A DNA stretch of 15,949 nt from Eubacteriales Family XIII. Incertae Sedis bacterium (GTDB lineage: Bacteria > Bacillota > Clostridia > Peptostreptococcales > Anaerovoracaceae), in the NCBI GenBank assembly GCA_031289235.1, contig JAITPU010000023.1:1-15949 (forward strand). The letters run 5' to 3'. Below the pieces are notes generated by a model. The model searched no databases, was not told the DNA's origin, and worked only from the letters and a program-made list of their open reading frames with translations. Position numbers and translations under genes: made by a program. This document shows, in pieces, positions 1-7,119 of this stretch; the stretch's first letter is position 1, and every line of letters starts with the position of its first letter.

Positions 1-342
1 AAGTCGCTTCATGATATCGAAAAGGCTGTCAGCGTTTCCGGTTTGAATATCAATCCTTTCAACGACGGGAAGGTCATACGTCTCGTCATTCCGCCTGTAA
101 CGGAGGAAAGAAGGAAGGAACTTGGCAAACTCGTAAAAAAATTCGGGGAAGAGGCGAAGATTGCGATCCGGAACGAGAGGCGCGACGCCAATGAAGCCCT
201 GAAGAAACAGGAGAAATCCGGAGAAATTACGGAAGACGATCTGAAAACGGAGTTGGACGAGGTACAGAAGAAAACGGATAAACTCATCAAAAGCGTCGAT
301 GAAATCCTGACGGAAAAAGAAAAAGAGATCATGGAGATTTGA
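1..342 (+). CDS. frr: Ribosome recycling factor, 3' part (5' end outside window)
   Basis: Ribosome recycling factor works with EF-G to split the post-termination ribosome into subunits and release mRNA and deacylated tRNA in the cytoplasm. The frame is open from base 1 and gives 113 codons, so about 70 residues of the usual ~185 are missing at the N-terminus. Visible family hallmarks are the LNINPFNDGKVIRLVIPP segment, then TEERRKEL and a long charged helix that includes IAIRNERRDANEALKK, all typical of the RRF three-helix bundle. The C-terminus is complete, ending in EKEKEIMEI before TGA. A TTG at position 43 could be misread as a start, but the homology runs upstream of it. The next gene begins 5 bp after the stop, so co-transcription is likely. 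By common gene order, pyrH would lie upstream; that is outside the window. Confidence 0.95.
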   Translation, partial: KSLHDIEKAVSVSGLNINPFNDGKVIRLVIPPVTEERRKELGKLVKKFGEEAKIAIRNERRDANEALKKQEKSGEITEDDLKTELDEVQKKTDKLIKSVDEILTEKEKEIMEI

Positions 343-347
343 GCTTG

Positions 348-554
348 ATGACGGCGGAATATTTTTCCAATATATTGGGCATGGAGCTTGAAAAAGCGGA
401 AGAGCTTTTGCTCCGCGCGGACGTGAATTACGTGATCAATGAAACCTTCCCCCAAGGATCGCCGGGCAGAGAGATTAAAGGAAGTTTGCGCGTGATCAGG
501 GTGCGTTTTGACGAGATGCTGAAACGCCCGGAATTAACAGTGTGCAAGGTATGA
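348..554 (+). CDS. Small uncharacterised protein (68 aa) between frr and uppS
   Basis: I cannot assign a function. The frame encodes 68 residues from ATG 348. TTG 339 and TTG 345 are alternative in-frame starts, but a GGAG at 333-336 sits 11 nt from the ATG and only 2 nt from TTG 339. The protein begins with an amphipathic stretch (EYFSNILGMELEKAEELLL) and ends with a basic/beta-rich segment (GSLRVIRVRF then ELTVCKV). Small proteins with a similar VIRxR...ELTV ending occur, as I recall, between frr and uppS in some anaerobic Bacillota; this is memory rather than a search. It lies 5 bp after frr, and its TGA overlaps the uppS ATG in an ATGA junction, which supports a translated, coupled gene. 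No signal peptide or membrane segment is visible. Confidence 0.68.
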   Translation: MTAEYFSNILGMELEKAEELLLRADVNYVINETFPQGSPGREIKGSLRVIRVRFDEMLKRPELTVCKV

Positions 555-1261
555 TAGATGTCGAGCGGATCCCGGCGCATGTCGCCATCGTCATGGACGG
601 CAACAGGCGCTGGGCCGGGAAACGTGGCCTTCCAAAGCTCGCGGGCCATAACGCCGGAATACTGGCGATGAAAGAGATCGTAAAACGATCTTCAACGCTT
701 GGCGTGAAGCATCTTACGGTATACGCGTTTTCTACTGAAAACTGGAAGCGGAGCGCCGATGAAGTATCCGGAATTTTTAAGCTTCTGATCATTTATGTGG
801 ACAGGGAACTGGCGGAACTGCACACGAACAATGTGAAAGTCCGCGTTCTTGGAGAATACAGGGATTTGCCGGCGGGCGCGGTGCGGAGCTTGGAGAAGTC
901 CCTTAAGGCCACGAAGAACAACACGGGGCTGCGCTTTAACATAGCGCTTAATTACGGCAGCCGCGCGGAAATATTAGCGGCGGCGCGTTCCTTAGCCGCG
1001 GATGTGAGAAACGGATCGCTGAAAGTTTCGGATATCGACGAGAGTTCGTTTTCGGACAGGCTCTATACCCGCGGAATCCCGGATCCCGATCTCGTCATCC
1101 GCACCAGCGGTGAAAATCGCCTTTCCAATTATCTGCTGTGGCAGAGCGCTTACAGTGAATTCGTGTTTACCGACGTGCTGTGGCCGGATTTTTCGCCGGG
1201 GGAATATGAGAAAGCCATTGAGGAATATCAAAATCGGAAGCGCCGTTTTGGCGGAAGATGA
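551..1261 (+). CDS. uppS: Undecaprenyl diphosphate synthase
   Basis: This cis-prenyltransferase adds isopentenyl diphosphate units to farnesyl diphosphate to make the C55 lipid carrier used for peptidoglycan and other wall polymers. The 236-aa protein shows all family blocks: VAIVMDGNRRWA with the catalytic Asp16, the GHNAG block, LTVYAFSTENW, LRFNIALNYGSRAEI, then RTSGENRLSNYLLW (residues 184-197) with the diphosphate-binding arginines, and FTDVLWPDF near the end. Length is normal for the family. I chose ATG 551 because it forms an ATGA overlap with the upstream small gene; GTG 542 is an in-frame alternative adding three residues, and neither has a strong Shine-Dalgarno. cdsA follows after 6 bp. 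The substrate comes ultimately from the MEP pathway, two enzymes of which (dxr, ispG) lie downstream in the same run. Confidence 0.96.
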   Translation: MIDVERIPAHVAIVMDGNRRWAGKRGLPKLAGHNAGILAMKEIVKRSSTLGVKHLTVYAFSTENWKRSADEVSGIFKLLIIYVDRELAELHTNNVKVRVLGEYRDLPAGAVRSLEKSLKATKNNTGLRFNIALNYGSRAEILAAARSLAADVRNGSLKVSDIDESSFSDRLYTRGIPDPDLVIRTSGENRLSNYLLWQSAYSEFVFTDVLWPDFSPGEYEKAIEEYQNRKRRFGGR

Positions 1262-1267
1262 CAGCGC

Positions 1268-2050
1268 GTGAAGCTTAGGATTCTATCGGGAGTGATCATG
1301 CTGCCGCTGCTGGCGGTGGTGTTTTTCGGCGGTTGGGTCTTGTTGGCGGCTTGTTTCGCAGTGGGAATGCTCGGCGTCAGAGAATTTTACCGTTGTTTCG
1401 AAACTGCCGGCGTCCGCCCTTCCTATATGACCGCGAATATCAGTCTGCTGGTTCTGTATGGTATCGGTCTGTTCGCGCCGGATAACCGGCAGTTCTACAT
1501 GTTTTGGGTTTTTCTTGTCATGCTGCTGTCGTTTTTATACCTGTTCAGGATCGGCGACAGAAAGCTGGAAGACGGCATGGTCACGGCGACCGGCATATTC
1601 TACGTTTGTTTTTTTTCTTTTCACGTTGTGCTGACGGACCAAATTGATCATTACGGCGTGTTGATATGGCTGATATTCCTTAGCTCTTTCGGGACGGATA
1701 TAGCGGCATATTTTACCGGTTATTTTTTTGGCAGGCATAAGCTTTGTCCGGATATCAGCCCGAAGAAAACCGTCGAGGGTTCTGTCGGCGGGATTTTAGG
1801 AAGTCTGATAATCTGCGGCTTCTTCGGATATCTGTTCGCCCGGGAATTGTTCATACATTGCCTGATCATCGGCGCGCTGGGCGGCGTCCTGTCTCAGGCC
1901 GGCGATTTGACAGCGTCGGTTTTCAAGCGAAAGCTTGGGGTAAAAGATTACGGTGACCTGATACCCGGTCACGGAGGAGTTCTGGATCGTTTCGACAGCG
2001 TGCTGTTTACGGCGCCGATGGTGTATTATTATATCGTGCTTATCATGTAG
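1268..2050 (+). CDS. cdsA: Phosphatidate cytidylyltransferase (CDP-diglyceride synthase)
   Basis: CdsA makes CDP-diacylglycerol from phosphatidic acid and CTP in the cytoplasmic membrane, the branch point for bacterial phospholipids. The 260-residue protein is rich in hydrophobic segments from the first residues (LSGVIMLPLLAVVFFGGWVL onward), consistent with a multi-pass membrane enzyme. Near the C-terminus it carries the CdsA signature: SVFKRKLGVKD at 217-227, then PGHGGVLDRFD at 233-243, which includes the conserved metal/CTP-site Lys, Asp, His and Asp residues. The start is GTG 1268, 6 bp after the uppS stop, with GGAAG near the end of uppS as a possible ribosome-binding site. The uppS-cdsA-dxr order is common in bacteria and supports the call. 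Confidence 0.95.
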   Translation: MKLRILSGVIMLPLLAVVFFGGWVLLAACFAVGMLGVREFYRCFETAGVRPSYMTANISLLVLYGIGLFAPDNRQFYMFWVFLVMLLSFLYLFRIGDRKLEDGMVTATGIFYVCFFSFHVVLTDQIDHYGVLIWLIFLSSFGTDIAAYFTGYFFGRHKLCPDISPKKTVEGSVGGILGSLIICGFFGYLFARELFIHCLIIGALGGVLSQAGDLTASVFKRKLGVKDYGDLIPGHGGVLDRFDSVLFTAPMVYYYIVLIM

Positions 2051-2063
2051 TCCGAGGTTGAAG

Positions 2064-3224
2064 ATGCAAAAAAAAATAGGCGTTTTCGGATCCACCGGAT
2101 CCATCGGCGTCCAAGCAATGGAATTGTTGGAAAAATACCCGGACAAATTCAAAGTGTCTATTTTGACTTGCGGTCGGAATATTGAAATTTTCCGCGTCCA
2201 GCTTGGCAGGCATCGCCCGGCTCTCGCCGTTACGGCGGCTGAAGAAGACGCCGTCAGGCTGGGGCGGGAATTCCCCGGGACAGAGTTTATGTTCGGCGGC
2301 GAAGGCCTCGGCGCGGCCGCGGCGAAGGGAGATTACGACATAATATTGAACGCCCTGAGCGGCGTGTCCGGCATGTTGCCCACTTACCGCGCGGTTCAGC
2401 GCGATAATAAAGAGATAGCTCTGGCGAATAAAGAGGCCCTGGTGGCGGGGGGCGAAGTCATCATGGCCGCCGCTTCGGAACACGGAGCTCGTATTTTTCC
2501 GGTGGACAGCGAACACAGCGCTGTTTTTCAATGTATGCGCGGGAATGAAAAAAACGAGGTCAGGCGGATAATCCTGACGGCTTCGGGAGGTCCTTTCAGG
2601 GGATATACGAAGGAGCGCCTGAAGACAGTAACGCGTGACGAAGCGCTTGGGCATCCGAATTGGAAGATGGGCAAGAAGGTCACCGTCGATTCGGCGACCT
2701 TGATGAATAAAGGCCTCGAAGTGATTGAGGCCAGATGGCTGTTCGGAGTTGAAGCGGAAAAAATACAGGTTTTGATACATCCCCAGAGCATCGTCCATTC
2801 CATGGTGGAATTCAAGGATAACGCCCTTTTGGCTCAACTTGGGCCGCCGGACATGAGAATTCCTATTTCATACGCTCTTTTCTGCCCCGCGCGCGCGGAA
2901 ACCGGCGCAGAACAGATAGATTTCCTGCAACTGGGGCGTCTGGAATTTGAACCTGTTGACACGGAGACCTTCACAGCCCTGAAACTGGCTTATCAGGCTT
3001 TGAAGCAGGGCGGCAGCTATCCAGCCGCGATGAACGCCGCCAACGAGGTGCTGGTGCAGCTGTTTTTAGAAGAAAAAATCGGGTTTACGGACATACAGGA
3101 GACCATAGAGCGTGTGCTGAACGCCCATAAGCCTGTATACGGAGCGGCTGTAGAGCAATTGCTTGAAATCGACGCTCTGGCGCGCGCGGAAACTACGGCC
3201 TTTTTAGATGGAATTTGTTTTTGA
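2064..3224 (+). CDS. dxr: 1-deoxy-D-xylulose 5-phosphate reductoisomerase
   Basis: Dxr catalyses the NADPH-dependent rearrangement and reduction of DXP to 2-C-methyl-D-erythritol 4-phosphate, the committed step of the MEP isoprenoid pathway, in the cytoplasm. The 386-aa protein has the N-terminal NADPH motif GSTGSIG at 9-15, LANKEALVAGG, and PVDSEHSA with metal ligands Asp148 and Glu150. It also has the catalytic-loop region ILTASGGPFRG, then HPNWKMGKKVTVDSATLMNKG, where Glu219 in GLEVIEARW aligns with the third metal ligand. The C-terminal helical domain contains AANEVLVQLFL. ATG 2064 is chosen because GAGG at 2054-2057 lies 6 nt upstream; TTG 2058 is a poorer in-frame option. All key residues are present, so the enzyme should be active. 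Confidence 0.97.
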   Translation: MQKKIGVFGSTGSIGVQAMELLEKYPDKFKVSILTCGRNIEIFRVQLGRHRPALAVTAAEEDAVRLGREFPGTEFMFGGEGLGAAAAKGDYDIILNALSGVSGMLPTYRAVQRDNKEIALANKEALVAGGEVIMAAASEHGARIFPVDSEHSAVFQCMRGNEKNEVRRIILTASGGPFRGYTKERLKTVTRDEALGHPNWKMGKKVTVDSATLMNKGLEVIEARWLFGVEAEKIQVLIHPQSIVHSMVEFKDNALLAQLGPPDMRIPISYALFCPARAETGAEQIDFLQLGRLEFEPVDTETFTALKLAYQALKQGGSYPAAMNAANEVLVQLFLEEKIGFTDIQETIERVLNAHKPVYGAAVEQLLEIDALARAETTAFLDGICF

Positions 3225-3273
3225 TACGGACAATCTGCCGTTGCGGATATTTTTTGGAGGAGATTGAAATCGG

Positions 3274-4335
3274 ATGACTGCTGTTTATTCCATACTTATA
3301 TTTTGCCTGCTGATTTTTGTACACGAGTTTGGACACTTGGGGGCCGCGAAATTGACGGGCATAAGGGTGAATGAATTTTCGCTGGGCATGGGGCCTCTGC
3401 TTTTTAAGTTTCAAAAAGGGGATACTCAGTATTCGTTGCGCCTGATTCCCATCGGCGGTTTTTGCGCCATGGAGGGAGAGGACGAAGAATCCACCGACCC
3501 GGCGGCGTTTCATAACCGGCCGTTTTACGCGAAGCTTCTGACCATTGCCGCCGGATCCCTCATGAACCTGTTTTTGGCCTTTATAGTCTTATCGGCGGTG
3601 ATTTTTTCTATCGGCGCGCCTTCCACCACCATCGCTTCCGTGAGCGAGAACAGCCCGGCTGCCGAAGCGGGGATCCGTGAGGGCGACCGGATCATGAGCG
3701 TAAACGGTGAGCGGATCGAAAAGTGGGACGATGTTTTGACCGCCCTGCGCGGCGGCGGCGAAACCGCTTCCGGGAATTCGGAAAGCGCGGGAGAAGTAAC
3801 CGGCCGGCCGGCGGATCGGGTCGTGACGATGCGGGTGGAGCGGAACGGCGCGATGATAGAAATAGAGAGCGGCCTGTACACTGCGGAAGACGGTGTGCAA
3901 AAGATCGGCGTCATGCCCGAAATGGAAAGACATATGGAAAATATTGGAAGTACGTTGGTTCGCGGGATCAGGGCGGTTCGCGAGATGGGAACGGAGATGC
4001 TGGATGTTATCGGAAAGCTTTTCTCCGGCGAAGTTCCTGTCACGGACCTGACCGGTCCCGTGGGGATCGTATACGCCGTGAACGATACGGCAAAAATCGG
4101 CTTGATATACGTAGCGCAGCTCACCGCGCTGCTCAGCCTGAATTTGGCCATAGTCAACATGCTGCCGATTCCGGCGCTGGACGGCGGAAGATTGCTGTTT
4201 CTGGTGATACGCCGGATTACGGGAAAAGCGATCACCGACAAATTAGAAAGGCAGATTCATTTCGCGGGGATCATACTGCTGTTCGGGCTTATGATATTTG
4301 TCACGGTTCAGGATGTCACGAGATTTATTTTATGA
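3274..4335 (+). CDS. rseP: Site-2 intramembrane zinc metalloprotease (RseP/RasP family)
   Basis: This M50-family protease cleaves membrane-embedded substrates such as anti-sigma factors and signal-peptide remnants. In the 353-aa protein the first membrane segment holds the zinc motif HEFGH at residues 17-21. A PDZ domain follows from about residue 112 (GIREGDRIMSVNGERI), and a C-terminal membrane segment has NMLPIPALDGG with the third zinc ligand Asp303. The PDZ domain contains a polar, low-complexity insertion (about residues 162-185, GGGETASGNSESAGE and on) before the RVVTMRVERNG strand. The start ATG 3274 is preceded by GGAGGAG at 3256-3262, 11 nt away, which is slightly long spacing. The gene lies between dxr and ispG, a usual location. 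Its physiological substrate cannot be read from this window. Confidence 0.95.
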   Translation: MTAVYSILIFCLLIFVHEFGHLGAAKLTGIRVNEFSLGMGPLLFKFQKGDTQYSLRLIPIGGFCAMEGEDEESTDPAAFHNRPFYAKLLTIAAGSLMNLFLAFIVLSAVIFSIGAPSTTIASVSENSPAAEAGIREGDRIMSVNGERIEKWDDVLTALRGGGETASGNSESAGEVTGRPADRVVTMRVERNGAMIEIESGLYTAEDGVQKIGVMPEMERHMENIGSTLVRGIRAVREMGTEMLDVIGKLFSGEVPVTDLTGPVGIVYAVNDTAKIGLIYVAQLTALLSLNLAIVNMLPIPALDGGRLLFLVIRRITGKAITDKLERQIHFAGIILLFGLMIFVTVQDVTRFIL

Positions 4336-5423
4336 TTGATATGATGAGGCAGAGAAAAAAGCGAAAGCAGGTAAATTGCGGCGGCGTAAAAATAGGCGGC
4401 GGGGCTCCTGTTTCCGTCCAATCCATGACCAATACCGATACGCGGGATGTCAGGGCTACGGTGGAACAGATCGCGAGGCTTGCCGACGCGGGCTGCCAAA
4501 TCGTGCGCTGCGCTGTTTCTGACCGTGAGTCTGCTGAAGCTATCGGGGAAATAAAGAGGCGGATCCGGCTGCCGCTGGTCGCCGATATCCATTTCGACCA
4601 TCGTCTGGCGCTTGCGGCCATAGAATCCGGCGCCGATAAGGTGCGAATCAATCCGGGCAACATAGGGGAACCTTGGAAGGTACAGGCGATAGCGGAGAAG
4701 GCGAAGGAATACGGCATACCGATCCGCGTCGGCGTTAACGCGGGTTCGCTGGAAAAAGAGCTGCTTGAAAAATATGGCGGGCCTACGGCCGAAGCTTTGG
4801 CGGAAAGCGGGATCAATAGTCTCAGGTTTTTGGAGGATATCGGCTTTGACGATCTTGTGATTTCGATGAAATCTTCCGATTTAAAGGTGAGTTTTGACGC
4901 GCATGTGATCGCGGCGGACCGGACGGAGCATCCGTTTCATATAGGTATCACGGAAGCGGGGACGAGCCGCCGCGGTGGGGTAAAATCCGCCGTCGGCGTT
5001 GGTTCGCTGCTGCTGCTCGGCGTCGGCGACACCGTCAGAGTTTCCCTGACCGGCGACCCCGTCGCTGAAGTGGCCTGCGCGAGGGAGATACTGAAGGCTT
5101 TAAGCCTGAGGCGCGGAGCGATCCAGGTGATTTCGTGTCCTACCTGCGGCAGATGCAAGGTGAATTTGGAAGCGTTGGCCGGAGAAGTGGAGGAAAGGCT
5201 TGCCCCGATTGAAAGAGAGCGGGAAATCAGAGGGCTGCCGCCGATTTCGGTGGCGGTGATGGGATGCGCGGTGAACGGACCGGGAGAAGCCGCCGGCGCG
5301 GATATAGGCGTCGCCTGCGGAGACGGCGTGGGGATCATATTTCAGAAAGGAAAAGAGTCTTTCTCAGCGCCGGAGGAAGATATCGCGGATTTATTAGTAA
5401 AAGGAGCCGCAAATTATGAGTGA
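4332..5423 (+). CDS. ispG: (E)-4-hydroxy-3-methylbut-2-enyl-diphosphate synthase
   Basis: IspG (GcpE) is the [4Fe-4S] enzyme that reductively converts the cyclic diphosphate MEcPP to HMBPP, the penultimate MEP-pathway step. The 363-residue protein starts with an N-terminal TIM-barrel region (PVSVQSMTNTDTRD, LVADIHFD, KVRINPGNIG). It ends with the cluster-binding domain, which has SCPTCGRC with Cys269 and Cys272, and MGCAVNGPGEA with Cys312 and Glu319. This is the short bacterial form, without the large plant/Chlamydia insertion. ATG 4332 overlaps the rseP stop by 4 bp (ATGA), which indicates translational coupling; ATG 4341 and ATG 4344 are weaker alternatives. The frame is also open far upstream inside rseP, but that part has no homology. 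The nfeD-like gene starts 8 bp before its stop. Confidence 0.96.
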   Translation: MIDMMRQRKKRKQVNCGGVKIGGGAPVSVQSMTNTDTRDVRATVEQIARLADAGCQIVRCAVSDRESAEAIGEIKRRIRLPLVADIHFDHRLALAAIESGADKVRINPGNIGEPWKVQAIAEKAKEYGIPIRVGVNAGSLEKELLEKYGGPTAEALAESGINSLRFLEDIGFDDLVISMKSSDLKVSFDAHVIAADRTEHPFHIGITEAGTSRRGGVKSAVGVGSLLLLGVGDTVRVSLTGDPVAEVACAREILKALSLRRGAIQVISCPTCGRCKVNLEALAGEVEERLAPIEREREIRGLPPISVAVMGCAVNGPGEAAGADIGVACGDGVGIIFQKGKESFSAPEEDIADLLVKGAANYE

Positions 5424-5916
5424 CGAATTTTTATCGTTTATCCCCAGTTATTTGCCGTTTTTCTGGATAATTCTCGCCGTTTTTCTGGCCGTGATAGAGG
5501 CGCTTTCCATGGGATTGACGACTATATGGTTTGTCATCGGCGCTCTCGTGAGCGCGGTCACGGCGCTTCTCGGGGGGAATCCGATTGTGCAGATCGTAAT
5601 ATTTTTGGCGGTTTCCATCGTGATCCTGTATTTTACAAGGCCGATCGCGCTGAGAAAGCTCAGGGTAGGCAGCGAAAAAAGCAATTTGGATCAGATGGCG
5701 GGGAAAATCGGTCTGGTGACAGAAGCGATAATTCCGTTTGAATCGGGTCAGGTAAAGGTAGGGGGACAGATCTGGACAGCCGCGGCTTTTCGCATTGAAG
5801 ATAAAATTTCGGCGGGCAGCGAAGTACGAGTCATAAAAATCGAAGGAGTTAAACTCATAGTGGAGCCCGTTTCCGGCAAGGAACCGGAGAACGCGGTCTC
5901 TGACCAACAGAACTAA
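5416..5916 (+). CDS. NfeD-like membrane protein
   Basis: A short NfeD-family protein of 166 aa. Three hydrophobic segments appear at about residues 14-32 (FFWIILAVFLAVIEAL), 35-53 (LTTIWFVIGALVSAVTALL) and 56-75 (PIVQIVIFLAVSIVILYF). A soluble C-terminal beta-rich domain of the OB-fold type follows from about residue 95 (GKIGLVTEAIIPFESGQVKVGG to VKLIVEP). It lacks the N-terminal serine-protease domain of long NfeD proteins. NfeD proteins are almost always encoded beside an SPFH/stomatin gene and are thought to act with it in membrane microdomains; that partner follows 15 bp downstream. AAGGAG at 5401-5406 lies 9 nt before the ATG. The start overlaps the ispG stop by 8 bp, so it is probably part of the same operon. 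Confidence 0.9.
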   Translation: MSDEFLSFIPSYLPFFWIILAVFLAVIEALSMGLTTIWFVIGALVSAVTALLGGNPIVQIVIFLAVSIVILYFTRPIALRKLRVGSEKSNLDQMAGKIGLVTEAIIPFESGQVKVGGQIWTAAAFRIEDKISAGSEVRVIKIEGVKLIVEPVSGKEPENAVSDQQN

Positions 5917-5931
5917 TAGGAGGAGAGAATA

Positions 5932-6855
5932 ATGCAATTTGTTGTAGTGGTTCTGCTTATAGGCTTTATCTTGTTTCTGGTCGTAACCAATATTAAAGTC
6001 GTGCCACAGGCGAAGGCTTATGTGATCGAACGGCTGGGCGCGTACAGCGGCACATGGCAGGTGGGGCTGCATTTCAAGCTGCCCCTCATAGATAAAATTT
6101 CCAGGAAAGTGTCTCTGAAAGAGCACGTCATGGATTTCCCGCCTCAGCCTGTGATCACGAAGGATAACGTGACCATGGAGATAGACACGGTGATTTACTT
6201 TCAAATCACCGACCCCAAACTCTACACCTACGGCGTGGAACAGCCCATGGCCGCTATTGAAAACCTGAGCGCGACAACGCTGAGAAACATCATCGGAGAG
6301 TTGGAACTGGACGGAACGCTGACCAGCAGGGAACACATAAATTCTAAAATACGCATGGTGCTGGACGAGGCGACCGATCCTTGGGGGATCAAAATCAACC
6401 GCGTCGAAGTTAAAAATATATTGCCGCCCAAGGACATCCAGACCGCTATGGAAAAACAGATGCGCGCGGAACGGGAACGAAGGGAGTCCATTTTAAGAGC
6501 AGAGGGCGAAAAGATGTCCGCCATACTCATAGCTGAAGGGCACAAAGAGGCGCTGATCCTTGAGGCGGAGGCCAATAAGACCGCGGTGATCCTCGCTGCC
6601 GAAGCTAAAAAGGAAGCGCAGGTCCGTGAGGCGGAAGGCGAGGCGGAGGCCATACTGATGGTTCAGGACGCGACTGCGGAAGGAATCAAACGGCTGGTGC
6701 TGTCTAACCCGTCGAAGCAGGTCGTCGCGCTTAAAGGGATGGAAGCCTTTATAAAGGCTGCGGACGGGCAGGCTACCAAGATCATCATACCATCAGAGCT
6801 TCAGAGCCTCGCGGGGCTTAGCGTTTCAATCGCGGAACTGGTGAAAAAGGTCTGA
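5932..6855 (+). CDS. SPFH/stomatin-like membrane scaffold protein (QmcA/paraslipin type)
   Basis: A 307-aa SPFH-domain protein related to stomatin, paraslipin and E. coli QmcA. An N-terminal membrane anchor spans about residues 2-21 (VVVVLLIGFILFLVV). The SPFH/band-7 domain follows (VPQAKAYVIERLGAYSGTW, then QPVITKDNVTMEIDTVIYF, and TTLRNIIGELELDGTLTSRE). Next comes an Ala/Glu-rich coiled coil at about 170-245 (AERERRESILRAEGEK and on), and a short C-terminal region. Such proteins oligomerise on the membrane and are thought to organise microdomains or modulate proteases. AGGAGGAG at 5918-5925, 6 nt before ATG, is one of the strongest ribosome-binding sites here. The NfeD-SPFH pair lies at the position where polC or proS often sits in related genomes. 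I leave the symbol blank because qmcA, hflK/C and floA names differ by subfamily. Confidence 0.92.
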   Translation: MQFVVVVLLIGFILFLVVTNIKVVPQAKAYVIERLGAYSGTWQVGLHFKLPLIDKISRKVSLKEHVMDFPPQPVITKDNVTMEIDTVIYFQITDPKLYTYGVEQPMAAIENLSATTLRNIIGELELDGTLTSREHINSKIRMVLDEATDPWGIKINRVEVKNILPPKDIQTAMEKQMRAERERRESILRAEGEKMSAILIAEGHKEALILEAEANKTAVILAAEAKKEAQVREAEGEAEAILMVQDATAEGIKRLVLSNPSKQVVALKGMEAFIKAADGQATKIIIPSELQSLAGLSVSIAELVKKV

Positions 6856-6867
6856 GGCACAGCGCCC

Positions 6868-6921
6868 GCGTGGTTCCGCAGAGGACGACAGCGATTCCCC
6901 TGCTGATGTTTGAATAATAAC
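6868..6921 (+). repeat. Dispersed imperfect repeat, copy A (after SPFH gene)
   Basis: This stretch aligns with 15827-15879 at the end of ribF over 54 columns: 45 identical, 8 mismatches, one single-base gap. All 8 mismatches are transitions. The most conserved block is GATGTTTGAATArTAAC at the right end. Copy A begins 12 bp after the SPFH stop codon and is non-coding here. Confidence 0.7.
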
Positions 6922-6930
6922 TCCAGCGCG

Positions 6931-6960
6931 GCCGTCCGTTTACGGCTTTCGGAAAATTTT
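6931..6960 (+). terminator. Weak candidate terminator of the uppS-to-SPFH operon
   Basis: GCCGT at 6931-6935 can pair with ACGGC at 6942-6946 around a 6-nt loop, followed by TTTCGGAAAATTTT. The stem is only 5 bp and the T-run is delayed, so termination here would be weak. No better terminator is visible between the SPFH stop and the candidate promoter at 6962. Confidence 0.25.
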
Positions 6961-6961
6961 C

Positions 6962-6990
6962 TTGCGGCGGCCGCAAACTTGTGATACACT
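6962..6990 (+). promoter_or_regulatory. Candidate sigma-70/SigA promoter for the rimP-nusA operon
   Basis: TTGCGG (6962-6967), a 17-bp spacer and TACACT (6985-6990) form a plausible promoter. A TGA directly upstream of the -10 gives the extended TGn form. The -35 matches consensus at 3 of 6 and the -10 at 4 of 6. It lies about 130 bp upstream of the leader terminator, which suits an attenuated leader. A second candidate, extended -10 TGCTATTCT around 7055-7063 with TTGGCG upstream, has a long spacer of 19. Confidence 0.4.
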
Positions 6991-7000
6991 GTCACAGTGT
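6962..7000. promoter_or_regulatory. Two adjacent perfect 7-1-7 inverted repeats (possible operators)
   Basis: The first is TTGCGGC-G-GCCGCAA at 6962-6976 and the second ACACTGT-C-ACAGTGT at 6986-7000. Their centres are 24 bp apart. The first covers the candidate -35 and the second covers most of the candidate -10 through the expected start point. With one-base centres they look more like protein-binding dyads than RNA hairpins. The binding protein, if any, is unknown. Confidence 0.45.
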
Positions 7001-7119
7001 GGAACGGGTTTTCTGTTGCGAAATTTATTACCTTGGCGGTTAAACGCCGGGGCTTGCTATTCTTGAGTTGTCGGAGTAAACAGATCGTTTTTACAGATGT
7101 ACCTGACAGAACGTTGGCG

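Noticed and set aside
339..347. TTG 339 as the start of the small gene after frr
   Set aside because: The spacing from GGAG is only about 2 nt and the codons overlap the frr stop. ATG 348 is better placed.
3723..4331. Long open + strand frame running inside rseP and continuing into ispG, suggesting a 566-aa protein
   Set aside because: The extension upstream of 4332 is Arg/Gly-rich with no recognisable family and lies wholly inside the well-supported rseP frame. IspG homology starts just after ATG 4332.
5431..6336. 301-aa minus-strand open frame across nfeD and the SPFH gene
   Set aside because: The His/Arg/Tyr-rich translation resembles no family, and it is antisense to two supported genes.
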